From Dreissena polymorpha (taxonomy: Eukaryota; Mollusca; Bivalvia; Myida; Dreissenidae): a stretch of 64,000 nucleotides of DNA. Numbering within the stretch: position 1 is the stretch's first letter; every line of letters begins with the position of its first letter. Location of the stretch: positions 121,468,532 to 121,532,531 of the forward strand of contig NC_068355.1 in assembly GCF_020536995.1 (NCBI RefSeq), given 5' to 3'. The translations under genes and the position numbers were made by a program. The notes below the pieces were generated by a model. It was not told the DNA's origin, made no database searches, and saw only the letters and a list, made by a program, of their open reading frames with translations. Positions 36,172-47,650 of this stretch are shown here, piece by piece.

Positions 36172-36767
36172 AGGGGCCTTTTCACAGATTTTGGCATTTT
36201 TTAACTTATTCATTAAATGCTTTATATCGATAAATGTTAACATTGGATCGTAAAAGCTCCAGTAAAAAATCAAGAATATAATTTAAAAAAGGAAAAGAAC
36301 ATTGCCCGGACCAGGTTTCGAACCAGTGACCCCTGGAGTCCTGCCAGAGTCCTGAAGTAAAAACGCTTTAGCCTACTGAGCTATTCCGCCGAGTACACAT
36401 GTGTGTGTGTGTGTGTGTGTATTTGAGATTTATTTACAGGTCGTCCAGCGTCTTCTCGACTACAGATGTATCGACCTGCTTACACATGTGTGACGTATTT
36501 TATACCTTATATAAGCAATCTTCTTAGTTTCACAAAATTTAGCGACAAAAACAGAACTCTCCAAATTATTCAATCGTTTCGCGTTGCAACGCTTTATAAT
36601 TTTTAGGTTTTAAAATCGTCAAAAGATGCATTTAATGGCTATATTAGACCATGGTAAATGTTCAGTATTACTGTTTCCTCACAAATATCATAACTAAAAC
36701 GAAAATTTGCGAATCTGAAACAACTTTTTTCAATTTTGTCAATTTACCAAAGCGTGAAAAGATCCCT
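36172..36767. mobile_element. TTAA-flanked element carrying a tRNA-like core, copy 1
   Basis: The ends AGGGGCCTTTTCACAGATTT and AAAGCGTGAAAAGATCCCT are inverted, with TTAA on both sides (36168-36171 and 36768-36771), as for piggyBac- or Kolobok-type targets. It contains a reverse-strand tRNA-like region (36304-36391) and a (GT)n run (36400-36421). Related elements lie at 58965-59476 and 61210-61719. Confidence 0.8.
36304..36391 (-). repeat. tRNA-like (SINE-type) sequence
   Basis: On the minus strand TAGCTCAGTAGG resembles a pol III A box and GGTTCGAAACC a canonical B box about 55 bp downstream, with an intervening region long enough for a class II tRNA. The acceptor stem halves do not pair well, so this is tRNA-derived rather than a working tRNA gene. 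Confidence 0.65.
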
Positions 36768-36932
36768 TTAAATCAACAGCTTACTTTGACTTGAGACATT
36801 TGATGAAATAACCTGTTGCCTGGGTAGGACCAGTACTTGGCATCTTAAGGGTTATCTAAAGAACACTTCCACTTAAGGGATCAAGGCCGAGACCCCTAAG
36901 TCACTAAGCGGACACCATATCTACTACGCCGC

Positions 36933-36990
36933 CATTCTATACATAGATGGTGACGTCACTACGTTATTGTAAGACCGGTGAGACACAATG
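36933..36990 (+). repeat. 60-bp CRE-containing dispersed motif, copy 2
   Basis: CATTCTATACATAGATGG, TGACGTCACTACGTTATTGT and AAGACCGGTGAGACACAATG as in the copies at 11881 and 38758. Flanks are unrelated to copy 1. Confidence 0.85.
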
Positions 36991-37525
36991 ACTACGCCGC
37001 AGCCACCGAACCAGCTTTAAATTCCAGACGCTGAAAAAGCACACAATTATGAGTTATTAAATGTTAAAGCTTGGCAGATGTAAAACGCTTTTTTTTCATC
37101 AAGCAAAACATAAGATTAATTTTGGCTGAGTTACTTTATCATTGAAACAATTATAATTACGATACGTGGTTATCAAATAAGCTTATGCCCGTAAATACTG
37201 TAGCACCTATTATCATATTAATTTCCTTAAACGCACAATGTGCGCGGCCGTGCCATTCTATTGCTGTAATCAGGTGGTGTAATTAAATCACGTTGTTTCT
37301 CCTTTTTGTTTGTTTCATAACGGCGTTGATATTCCCTGTGTTTCTCCTTTACTGTTGTACAGTGTTGTACGATTGTTTATAGTTTAAAAGAAATACACTG
37401 AATAATTTCGCAGGAATAATGACGTCATTTCGTTAAAAAATGACGTCATTTTTCAGTAAAACAGTGCAAATTAAGTGGTGTGTAACCCCTAACGGTCCAT
37501 ATACAAAAAAAGTGACCGGTCCATA

Positions 37526-38500
37526 CTGGTCATGTACGTAATTCCGGCCACTTTTGGGACTATTTAAGAAAAATCTTTAGTGTTAGGCAACTGGTTGAAA
37601 CTAAACTTCACATATATAATCCTGGGTTCAAAACTCACCTAGCATGAAAATTTAAATAGAATTAGATCGGTGAATGTTACTTAATGAACAGAAAATGATG
37701 ACATGTAAACTATCCATTTTCGTAGGTTAAATGTACCTAAAAAATCGGCCACTTTTCGGTTTGATCTGCAGATAAAATTACAAAGCAATATCTTTTGACA
37801 AATGTCCTCAATTTCAGAGTATTAATCAATGTTTATACTATTAATATTTTTGACTTGAAATTTAAAATAAATGCGAAATTATTACACCATTTACTCCCCC
37901 TACCTATTTTAATAAATATAAACAATGGGGAAACTGCTATTTCATTAAAAAATATTTGTTTTTAATGTGTTTAATAAATTTTTTCAAACATAGCTAAAAA
38001 AGTAAACACATTTTGTTTGAAAAGTTGACTTCAGTGTTGATTATTAGTAAACGCTTATATATAATATTTAAACATGTAATCTAGCAATATTCTTATAAAG
38101 GGAGGTAATTCATATATTAAAAATTTATATTTAGCTTCTAATTTGTATGTTTTGAATATAAGTTTTTGTACAATAAATTGGTAAAACTTGGATAAAAGTT
38201 TATTAGATAAAATAAAAATAATTTTATCAAATATATTTGTTTCTTATATGATTATAATTGTTGCAACATATGATGTCATCACTTTCCCCATGAGCCAAAT
38301 ATTTCCTGCTATATTTGTGACATTTTAACACAAAAGTTTACGGTGATATGGTTCTTACATTTGCAAAATATTGCGAGTGGGGATGGTTTTCATGTTGATT
38401 TTTCTAAATAAAAACAAAATATGTGCGTCAAGATCATGAAAATGATTTTACACAGGTGGCCGATTTTTTACGTACAGGCCGGAATTACGTACATGACCAG
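37526..38500. mobile_element. TA-flanked element with 24-bp perfect TIRs
   Basis: CTGGTCATGTACGTAATTCC at 37526 (continuing GGCC) is exactly inverted at 38477-38500 (GGAATTACGTACATGACCAG). TA flanks both ends (37524-37525 and 38501-38502). The 975-bp interior is AT-rich and non-coding. Further partial inverted similarity exists outside the core (GGTCCATA… and …GACC), so an older element may surround it. TA target and no frame: Tc1/mariner-type MITE inferred. Confidence 0.8.
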
Positions 38501-38587
38501 TATACTATTAGGTTCCTCTATCGCATTTTATAGACTGAAACCGGTCATATAGATATAGAAGGACCAATATCTCTGAGGTGTAATATA

Positions 38588-38750
38588 TAGAGGACATTTG
38601 TTAGATTCGATGGAATATCGATTTTATTTCACGAGTGATCATATAAAATAATATGATCACGAGTAAATTAAAATCTACATTTCATCGAATCTAACAAATT
38701 TTCATTTTATTTTATTCTTTTTTCACCACTTATTTACATTGTAAACGAGT
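38588..38750. repeat. Dispersed hairpin MITE, partial copy
   Basis: GAGGACATTTGTTAGATTCG, ATCACGAGTAAATTAAAATC and ATCGAATCTAACAAATTTTC place it in the family at 31051-31438, in opposite orientation and shortened. A separate fragment of the same family (paired TGACGTCATT motifs) lies at about 37420-37455. Confidence 0.75.
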
Positions 38751-38757
38751 GTAACTG

Positions 38758-38820
38758 CATTCTATACATAGATGGTGACGTCACTACGTTATTGTCACTA
38801 AGACCGGTGTGAAATAATGC
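38758..38820 (+). repeat. 60-bp CRE-containing dispersed motif, copy 3
   Basis: Third copy, abutting the hairpin MITE. It is followed by a CCGAATATTCG-rich run ending TTGCCATCCCTAG (about 38840-38915), which resembles a decayed hAT terminus. Confidence 0.85.
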
Positions 38821-39189
38821 TTTTTTCCAACAGATGTTGACCGAATATCCGAATATTCGTTCGGAAGGGTGACCGAATATGCGAATACCGAAATCGGTAT
38901 TCGTTGCCATCCCTAGTAAAAATACATCAATAAGTTGAAAATATAAAGATGATTTTATAAAACATATAATTTATATCATAGTATAAAAGCGTCCTTCTAC
39001 TGCTTCGCGGCAAGCCTATTGCTTTCGAGTCAAAACGTCTCATCCATCTGAAAATTGGGAAAAAACATACAAGTTATTCAACGCAGTCAAAACACGTGTA
39101 AGAACTACATGTATGCGTCATGCAAGATTATGATTAAACCTATATACACTTCAGCTAGCTGTGGAAAGAATATAGGACATGTTAATTAT

Positions 39190-40440
39190 GTCTTATTTAA
39201 ATACACTTTTTGGTGTTTGTTATCTCATATAAAAATTTTAACAGTGCATTACTATTTTCAATAAACGTATGGAGTGAAATATAAACATTTCACAGCATGA
39301 TGCCCATTAGACAGGTGCTTTGGGAAAGAAAAATGTTTTATGACGGCCTTTTACCTCCCAAAACTTTAACTTTTTAAACTTGATATTGACCTTTGGGGTA
39401 AAGGTTTAAGAAGATGGACGGACGGCAAAAAACAATGATAAAATACTTTTTTTCAATAAAAACGTAAATATTTAACATATAGTTTCAAATCTAGTCTTAC
39501 CTAGGCCAGACTCGTGGATGTACCGGCGCAGTTTGATTTTCTCGGTGAGATCGGCCATTTCATCAACTTTGTCGTCGTTGAAATACGGAATACCGGCGGC
39601 CTTAATCTGATGCTGGGCAGCGGTCCGATGTCCATGTCTCGCCAGTATCTCGGACTGCTTCCGGAATCTGAGTTCCAGCAGGTCCACCTAAGCCTTCAGC
39701 TCGGCGTTTGTGATGTACCCGGATGGGATGCGGGGTATGCGAACAGGGGCCCAGTCCAAGGAACGGTGATTTCGGTCTCTTTGTAGGTTGTTGGGGAGCT
39801 GGTTTCGCCGTCTGTTGTAAACAAAGCTCTTATAAAAATGCATTTTATTGGTGCCTGTTATCTTATATCATCTATTAATAGTACATGTGCTGTTTCAATA
39901 AATGTATGGAGTGAAATATATACATTCCAGATACAACATGTTGTATATCAGACAAGTGTTTAAGTAAAAGAAGTTGTATAATGAAGACATTTTACGTCTC
40001 AAACCTTTTACTTCTTTACTTTACATTGGCCGATGGGGTAAAGGTTCAAGAGGGTGGACGGACAACATAAAATTCCATTTTTGACATCAAAAACAATTTA
40101 ATACATGTTTTCAAATGAAACCTTACTCCGAGTTGAGCCGGCGCAGTTCGATTTTCTCAACTAGATCGGCCATTTCGGCCACTTTCTCATCGTTAAAATA
40201 CGGAATACGGGTGGCTGTAATCTTCTGCAGAACGGAGGTCCGATGCCCGTGCCTCGCCTGGATCTCGGACTGCTTTCGGAACCTGAGTTCCAGCAGGTTG
40301 ACCTGAGCCTTCAGCTCGGCATTTGTGAGGAACCGAGATGTGGGGTACTCAAACACGGCACCGGTCCATGGCACGGTGATTTTGGGACCTCTATAGAAAG
40401 GATTTGTGTTAGACACCCCTCCTTTTGTTGGGGATTTTGT
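39190..40440 (-). repeat. ~640-bp tandem duplication containing an exon
   Basis: Two units, roughly 39190-39830 and 39832-40440, share intron sequence (TTTCAATAAACGTATGGAGT / TTTCAATAAATGTATGGAGT; GGGGTAAAGGTT…GGACGGAC) as well as a coding exon. The duplication therefore copied an exon with its downstream intron. The copies have diverged considerably. Confidence 0.85.
39501..39811 (-). pseudogene. Decayed duplicate of the 40127-40605 exon
   Basis: Minus-strand exon copy between an acceptor (TTTACAACAG, AG at 39812-39813) and a donor (CTAG|GTAAGA, 39499-39500). It matches the upstream exon: EITVPWTGPLFAYP aligns with KITVPWTGAVFEYP, and DLLELRFRKQSEILARHGHR with NLLELRFRKQSEIQARHGHR, then IPYFNDDKVDEMADL. 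Relative to the intact exon it has a one-base frame change near the YP segment and a TAG where the other copy has CAG, just before VDLLELRF. Splice sites survive, so it could still be spliced in and truncate the product, or be skipped. Confidence 0.65.
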
Positions 40441-40605
40441 ATCACCGTTGGGGAACGTGGACCGTGCGGATCTGACACAGGCTGCTAAGTCCGAAAACAG
40501 CTTTTGAAAGCGTGCCGCTAACGCGCTCACATGTTTTGTTCCTACCCCTCGGGACAGACGCCTCCAGATATTATTCTTAACCTTTGTTTCGTTTATTGAC
40601 TCCAT
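40127..40605 (-). CDS. Unidentified gene, first coding exon
   Basis: Starts at ATG 40605 (TTATGGAGTC context) and runs 159 codons plus two bases to a donor GA|GTAAGG (40125-40126). A stop would otherwise follow at once, so splicing is likely. The protein is basic and mostly helical: MESINETKVKNNIWRRLSRG, VSALAARFQKLFSDLAACV, a Ser/Thr/Pro linker, KITVPWTGAVFEYP, then the charged helix NLLELRFRKQSEIQARHGHR and RIPYFNDEKVAEMADLVEKI. No domain was recognised. The presence of a diverged second copy of the latter half downstream, with conserved residues, suggests this part is a genuine protein module. The expressed protein must continue into exons below 39500 that were not found. Confidence 0.6.
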
Positions 40606-41560
40606 AATTCCGTGAATATCTTTGTTTCTTCGAGAGCTCTAGAAAACACGTCTCGTAGATTTGACAAACAAACGTTTAGTGCCAGGAAACGACGTCGTTT
40701 CCGAGACCGACGTAGAATGACGTTCGATTGTGTTTCCGGTTTCACTCGCCATTTTCTTTGCAACAAAAATTTATACACTGGCGTTTCTGTGCAAATGAAT
40801 CAAGCAGCTAGGTATATATCAACTTTCTCCAACCAAATGCATGATTGCCGGGGACGATTGAACTTTACCGGTACGCAACACTAAACTTCAAACAGCGTAC
40901 CCTAACTCTAACCCTAACCCTTAACACCTAACACATAACAACTAACGCGATCCTTTTTATCCTATATATTTCCTTAGTATCGGGGGCTACCGCCCCCAAA
41001 CCCCCGCTTTGTCGATAGTGGTAAACAACTGCGTACCGGTAAAGTCCAATCTAGCCGATTGCCGTTTTTTTTCTTTTTGTTCATCGATTTATATTTTATG
41101 AATCGTAATTCAATCACTTTTTCAATAATTTGTTTTCATTAACATCTTAAACACAGCGTCTTATCATGCGCCAAACAAACTTGTTTATCGGGAGTCAATA
41201 TAGATGACGTCAACGTTATCACGATTACGCGCCAATACGCTTTACAAATCTGGTTCCTTTATATAACAAAAATACGAAACTAAGCAAAAAAAACACGGTT
41301 TTTCTTTCAGCGGTTTTATTTTATCACATCCTATACCCTGTTTCCCATGTAATACAACCATTATATATATTTTTTTATTATACATGTGTAATACAACATT
41401 TTAAAGCGTTTTCATTGGCTTAGTTTTCGTTTATTGACCAATCGCATTTTGTTATTTTGCTGAATATGACGTCACGAAATGTAAACAACATTCGGGATTT
41501 ATCATTATGTTTGCGTAAATTTTTATTTAATTTGCTCATTTAAAAGCATGTGATAAAAAA
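40606..41560. other. 5' flank with telomere-like repeat, no gene seen
   Basis: Probable 5' untranslated region and promoter of the minus-strand gene. CCCTAACTCTAACCCTAACC (40899-40918) is a short interstitial copy of the TTAGGG telomere repeat. A CGGGGGCTACCGCCCCCAAA hairpin-like run lies at 40981-41000. Confidence 0.5.
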
Positions 41561-41683
41561 GATCTGACACTCGTTATCATATCATACCATATTTTATTTA
41601 ACTCGTCCAAAGGCTCGCTTACTAACAAAATTCCTGGACTCGTTTAATAAAATATGGTATGATATGACAACTCGTGCCAGATC
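41561..41683. repeat. 123-bp hairpin element
   Basis: GATCTGACACTCGTTATCAT and ATGATATGACAACTCGTGCC plus AGATC form the ends, with ATCATACCATATTTTATT mirrored by AATAAAATATGGTATGAT. Arms are about 45 bp around a GTCCAAAGGCTCGC… loop. Probably a MITE. Confidence 0.85.
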
Positions 41684-42001
41684 CTATATGTATCGTTTAT
41701 CCTCCAATGATCTAGTTTTACGATGTAAAGAACAGAAGAAGATTAAACTTATACATGTAATAGATTTCTTTATGAAAAATAAAATTATTCCACTTACTTA
41801 CCGGTACTTCATCTTATTAAAATAACAGTCCAAAATGAACATGTCTTTCCTCTTTAATCTTTATTTTTTAATCACTAACATGACCAAGAGAGTAACACTT
41901 GAATGCCACAATGGTCGACTTGAACATATGTAAACGGATCTTTAAACGAAAACAAACATATAGAAAACTTGAAATTCAATTATTAAAGATAAAGAATATT
42001 A

Positions 42002-42535
42002 CCCCCCCCGTTCACACATAGACGCCGCTTCTACTACGATCAAAGCGTCCACGAAAACGTGGCCGATCGTGACAAATCCGAGAGAAACGTAGTGGAGTCT
42101 TCATAAGCGCAGTATGATCGCGGTAGAGTCTTCATGATCGGAGAGCTTTACGCTCTCGCCACGCTTATTTTGAGCATGCTCAAAAGTCAAAACAAGCGTT
42201 GCGAGATCGTAGCCAACAAGAATCGGTGTAAAGACGAAAAAGAGCGCATTAAAAGCGCCGTAATCGTACAGGCAGCGCGGAAGCATTGTGGGGAGATCTT
42301 CATGATCGTAGTAAAAGCGCAGTAAAAGCTCTGCGTAGCGTCGTAGTATGATCTTGAATGTCGCGGCAGTAAACGCAGTAAGCGTTTGACGTAGGGGCAA
42401 TCGCAGAACGTTCAAAATGTAGACCATAATTTTCCAAATTGCTCGATTTAGACTCCGATCGGCCTCGATCCTTTTTTCAGATCGTGGCTTGATCGGGATG
42501 ATCTTCGTAAAGTCGCAGCTTTGTGAGAACGGGGG
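42002..42535. mobile_element. Foldback element, TTA-flanked, adjoining a second element
   Basis: The ends CCCCCCGTTCACACATAGACG and GCAGCTTTGTGAGAACGGGGG are inverted, with weaker pairing continuing inward (TACTACGATC / GATCTTCGTA). TTA occurs on both sides (41999-42001 and 42536-42538), as for PIF/Harbinger targets. The interior is full of GATCGTAGTA and GCGCAGTA words on alternating strands. It abuts the next element directly. No transposase. Confidence 0.75.
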
Positions 42536-42538
42536 TTA

Positions 42539-43154
42539 CTTCGAGTACTGCATATCGGTGGGTACGACGTATCGATGTAGTCCGAAACTTGCCGAATATC
42601 TGTCCCAAAACTTCTTTGTTCCGGTGCCGATTAATTACAAGTTTTTTACCACTGTATTATAAACAAACATATCCGGTAAATGGCCTTTCTACGGGTAGGT
42701 ATATAACATGGTAAAATAAAAAATATGTTTTTTATTTCGATTGACTTGTATAAAGTTTGAGCGAATAATCGTAATCGTAGTGGCATGCCCATATTCACAA
42801 TGTATATTTAAAAACACAACACCATCTTACGCGCGCATCGCCCTGTTACGTCATTTTACTATGGCATTTTTCTATTGGGTAAAATAGCTATCGAAAATCG
42901 TTAAAAATTCTCTTAATCCTTAACACAACTTATCCAACTGTACAAGATTGTGTGAACAACAGCGCATTTTGTTATAAAAGAGAACATATTTACCCATAGC
43001 TAGGGCCATTTACCGGGCGTTTTTGTTTATATATAATACAGTGGGGAAAAACTTGTAATCAATCGGCACCGGAACTTAGAAGTTATGGGGCAGATATTCT
43101 GCATGCTTCTGATTGCATCGATATGTCATACCCACCGATACGCAGTACTCGAAG
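42539..43154. mobile_element. TA-flanked element with ~160-bp inverted arms
   Basis: Left arm 42539-42700 and right arm 43003-43154 are inverted copies: CTTCGAGTACTGCATATCGG with CCGATACGCAGTACTCGAAG, GTTCCGGTGCCGATTAATTA with CAATCGGCACCGGAAC, and ATATCCGGTAAATGGCC with GGCCATTTACCGGGCG. TA flanks both ends. The centre is AT-rich. Long TIRs without a frame suggest a mariner-type or other TA-target MITE. Confidence 0.8.
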
Positions 43155-43156
43155 TA

Positions 43157-45339
43157 TAATATAGATATTTGCTATATCTAACGACGGATTTGCAAAGAAG
43201 TTTTTTTTCGCGATCGATACTGTAATATATTCATGAATGAATTTTCTATTTTGTAACACTTTACCATAGCAAAAAGAAACCCCTATTGTATAATATGATA
43301 CCATGCCATTTTCACTATTGTATTGTAATCAAAATATGTCTCATATCCTTGAGATGCTCGTGTGGTGATAAATGTATGACAACAAAACAGTCAGTAAGAC
43401 ATTTACTGGCATGCCCTAGAACCACGCCCATTTACCAAGTAAGGAACTAAACCACAAAACGTGTGACATGATTGGTGCAGAGTGAATCATAATGCATGAA
43501 CAATCTTGGAAAACACTGTAAGATAGACAGATCTATGAAATAACCCGTCTGCTCGTGGTGCAGATACATAGTACACAATTTAAAATAGACCTTATATAAC
43601 CATAAAAGACATGCGTAAGTACAGCATCGTGTCACCGTTTTTCACAATTCACGTATTTATTTAAATTTGTAGAATAATGTTATGACCAACGTTCAGAGTC
43701 AGATCACGCATATACATGTGTATATGCGTTGACATATAATGCAATATGCATTTATGTTAAATGTTGTTTATGATAACGGCCTGCCTTTTGCTACTAATGG
43801 TATTAAAATTTTCTCTGCATCAGCTCTTAGCTTTAAAACAGGCTCGTGCCTTTTGTTGCCTTACAACAAAGCAGACTCTGTTTTGTGCGGAACTTTGATC
43901 CGATTTACACGTAGATGGCAAAGCTGAAGGTGGCATTGAACAAGTTGACCAGGTTGAAAACGTCGTGCAGGAACGGCATGTATGTCATTGTGTACAGTAT
44001 ACTAATGTAATCACACATTTAGAATGTCCCATTGAATCCTGTGCCCGTTCGGTATGCATATAATCACATCAATCATTCCATAAACAGTGCTAAGAAGCTC
44101 TAAATGCTGATGCGTTCGGCGCTCTACAAAATAGTACACCGCAAAATGCAGAGAATCTGGCTTCACGCTCATTAGTCGACCGTTTTTTTGTTACAAGAAC
44201 GCTTATTGGTTGAACACGCTTCGCTCGCAAATTGTGTTTTCAAATGAATTTTAAGACTCAATACCCGGTATGTCTTAAAACGTCTGGTGTCAGGGTTGTA
44301 TTTTGTACACTTCACACTTGTTTATTCGATGGAAAGGCAATCAATACAATTGAAACTATAAACAAGTCTTGTTCTTATTCTCGATAACAACTCCATGATG
44401 AACAGCACTATACGAATACTATTTAAATACGAATGCTAACAAAATATATACGTATAATAGCAATCAATAACTTCCGCTTGAAACTAATGATTGCTTGTCT
44501 ACGTCAACGTGTTGTTCTCTCGTTTTCGTCCTCACCCAGCGATTATCCTTCATAAGATAAATAAATTTGTCAACGCCTATAGCTTCCTCTTCGCATAATA
44601 TAAAACCAGACATATATGCACCAATTTATAGAGAAAAAAATGGACTAGAAAAAAAATCAAACAATAATGCTATATGATTACGTCCCTAAAATAAGATTTA
44701 AAAAAGAAAGATAATTCGCGCTCACATTCCTGTGCGACACAGGAGCCTTTAAATAAGACTGGCTCTGATTCCTTTATAAAAATATACGCTAACGGCTAAA
44801 TTCATAATCAGAATGTGTTCTAGTTAATCCCAAGAACTATCCCAACAAAAGGCGTCAGTGTGGTGACGAACTGCTCAAGTTTCTTACCTTTATGCTGAGC
44901 TCGGGAAACCTTAATACACCGACAACTCGTGAATAGCAAATAGAACAATCCCACCAAGGCGTCGGTGTGATCTCAGACAGTTGAAGTCACACACCAATTA
45001 ACTGACGTCCAGCAAGCCTAATGCACATACAGAACCACAAACAAACAATTGATCTCAATATTAAACACAAATAAAAGGCGGGATCTAAGGAAGAGGTACA
45101 ATCTAGTGAATGCTGACTATCGAACTGCTGACATCAAGTTTCATTTACATTCACAAAGAAAGATATTGATGGCGATAAAATCATTCGAATAAGATCTACC
45201 AGGTTGTTTACCAGTGTCTTGCTTTTACTATTCAGAAATAAGTTACTTTCCATTAATGTCTACAGAAGAGAAGAATGGACAAAAAGAATTTTCTCATTAT
45301 TCTGACTAAACATAATTAAACTTGATTTTCTGATTATGT
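43157..45339. other. No gene seen
   Basis: Over 2 kb without convincing coding signal. Short frames (43447-43635, 43739-43927) lack motifs. Confidence 0.55.
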
Positions 45340-45620
45340 TTACCTTGTGACAGTGCTCTAGTGTTGTGATGCTGGTCTACGGATCGGAATCCTGCTTAAA
45401 ATCTCGCTCGGGGTTCAGGGATTTTTAGCTCAAAATTAATCCAACGCTTTCCCCTGTCCATGCAGGTGTATAATTGGGTACTTGTGAGGGAAGTAAGCCA
45501 CTGTGTCGTTGCTTCAAACTACGCCGAGTGTTAACGGACGACTTATATCCCAGTTATCAAGGGGTAAATGTGAAATTATAAATTTGTATAAATGTCATGA
45601 CTTTGGAAATAAAATATGTT
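45340..45620 (+). repeat. Possible SINE
   Basis: TGCTCTAGTGTTGTGATGCT followed ~65 bp on by CGGGGTTCAGGGA gives weak A- and B-box resemblance. It is followed by GTGTATAATTGGGTACTTGT and GGGAAGTAAGCCACTG, similar to conserved central parts of some mollusc SINEs (memory only). The end is AAATAAAATATG. Confidence 0.3.
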
Positions 45621-46799
45621 ACTATGAATATATATTAAATATGTGAATATACCAGGGACATATACAAACAATTGTGTATATCCCTTAATATCCAATAGCA
45701 GACTTTTAAACGTTTAACCTTAAACAAATCAGTTAGTGGTAGTTTACCCAATCCAAGCGTCTTATTGATATTACACGCATTTCCGGTCCGAAGAGTGTTT
45801 GTCAACAAAACCGAAAGTAAGTACGCTTTGAAGTATATTAAGTTTTGTGTCATCTTCTTACCCTAAATTGGGTGTATTGCCCTGTTTGATTGAGTTTTTT
45901 TACCATACAGTGCAGTATGTTTGCGCACATGTGCATTTTAGATAACGGCAAATTTGTAATCAATTGTGTTCGTTCCATAATCATGATAATGTTGGATCCA
46001 CAGGAATCTCTAAGAAAATAACTACATATTATATAACAGTATACAAGGGATACAACTGTCAAATTTTCTGCACAACACCATGGTCTGAACAAAAGCAAAA
46101 AAATCTCTTCCAAAAGCATTAATTACACAAAATAAACGGTATACCAACAGCAGACAATTTTCTTTCAGAAAATAATAAACTTGGCAATAAACTACGATCA
46201 TTCATTAAATTAAAACGATACCTTTCATGCAAAAAAGCTCAAAAATCCTAACTGCGACACAAGTGTGCACAACTGAAAACTGATAATTCTAATTGCAATT
46301 TCCATATTCCTTTAAAACTAACCCCTTTTGAACGAACATATTCTTGTGCTAGTTTCTGTTTATAGTTTAATATAACATAATTACAATTAATTGTGATATT
46401 TTGCTCGAAATTCGTATAAAACACTTCAATGTCTCAATAACAATAGTCTACTATCATTTTAGATATTACATTTAATGTATTTCAAACATGCAATTTGATT
46501 GGTTAATTTTCCACGGCAGAAAACAGCTAACCAATCACGTTGCGTGTTACATTACTTAACAACTTGCATGTACACATGCTTGAAGATTGTTGAAAATGTA
46601 AACAATTTAAGATTTACGGTGTTTTTACACATATGCAGTATCATGCCATCATAAAAGTTGTCTACTTTGATTCATAAATTATATTTGGATTATAAAACAA
46701 GGTAAAATTTGCTAAACTGCTCAGTATTATTAAATTATGGAACAAAATATGTCAAAGTGGCTGTGCACACTTTTGTCCGAGTTCGAAAATTTAACAGTT
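45621..46799. other. No gene seen
   Basis: AT-rich. Minus frames at 45635-45853 and 45850-46119 carry no recognisable domain. Confidence 0.55.
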
Positions 46800-47264
46800 T
46801 TTCATGAAACTTCTTTCAATTCAATTCAATTTTTATTTTAAGTCGGTGCATATATGTCAATATAAACATTAGCTATGTATAGCTATTTACCGACATATCA
46901 TAACAACATAACATGTAACAATCAAACAAGCATATGTGAGAGTCAATGAGAATAAATAAACAAATAAATGACTATAAAACATGGTAGTTTCATATACTGA
47001 AATGAAAGATCAAAGGTGGGTTTAAAACAAATAACATAAATACATTGTATGATTAAAATGTGTGTTGTACCTGCTGATCTTGACTTATAAATGTCTAAAA
47101 GCTGCCTTAAAAGCAACTGGGTAAAAAACTGAGTGAGAAATATGGGCACAAGGTGCGACAGATAAAAAATTGATTTGAGAAAACTACTATTACCTCAGAT
47201 CAGTTCTGCGAGGAAATGATCAGCAGCTACATTAGAAAGCACATATATGAATGAAAACAAAGTA

Positions 47265-47650
47265 TATATACCCAGACTCATCTTAGATATAATATGAATG
47301 TGTGTACATATCCTCAATAGCATACATGTATATAGTGATTAAGTTTTAGAGCTAAGTATAAAAGGCAAAATAAAAGACAAAGCATATAACAAAACAAGAA
47401 TGAACTAATCTAGCAGATTGCATAGGAAATGCAAAAAAGCAAGGTGGAATAAATAGTCTATATACACAGACTCATCTTAGATATAATGTGAGTGTGTCTA
47501 CATATCCTCAATAGCATACATGCACATATAGGGGTTTAGTTTTAAAGCTAAGTATAATAGACAAAATAAAAGACAAAGTATATAACAAAACAATAATGAC
47601 CCTATCTAGCACAATAATGAACAAAGCATATAGCAAAAACAATAATGAAC
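47265..47650 (-). repeat. ~190-bp direct duplication in the LINE 3' UTR
   Basis: CAGACTCATCTTAGATATAA, ACATATCCTCAATAGCATAC and AAATAAAAGACAAAG(C/T)ATAT occur in order from about 47273 and again from about 47466. A short third echo (TAATGAACTAATCTAGCA) is at 47641-47658. Confidence 0.85.

Noticed and set aside
36304-36391. Functional tRNA gene on the minus strand
   Set aside because: Boxes are present but the acceptor stem is poor and it lies inside a dispersed element.
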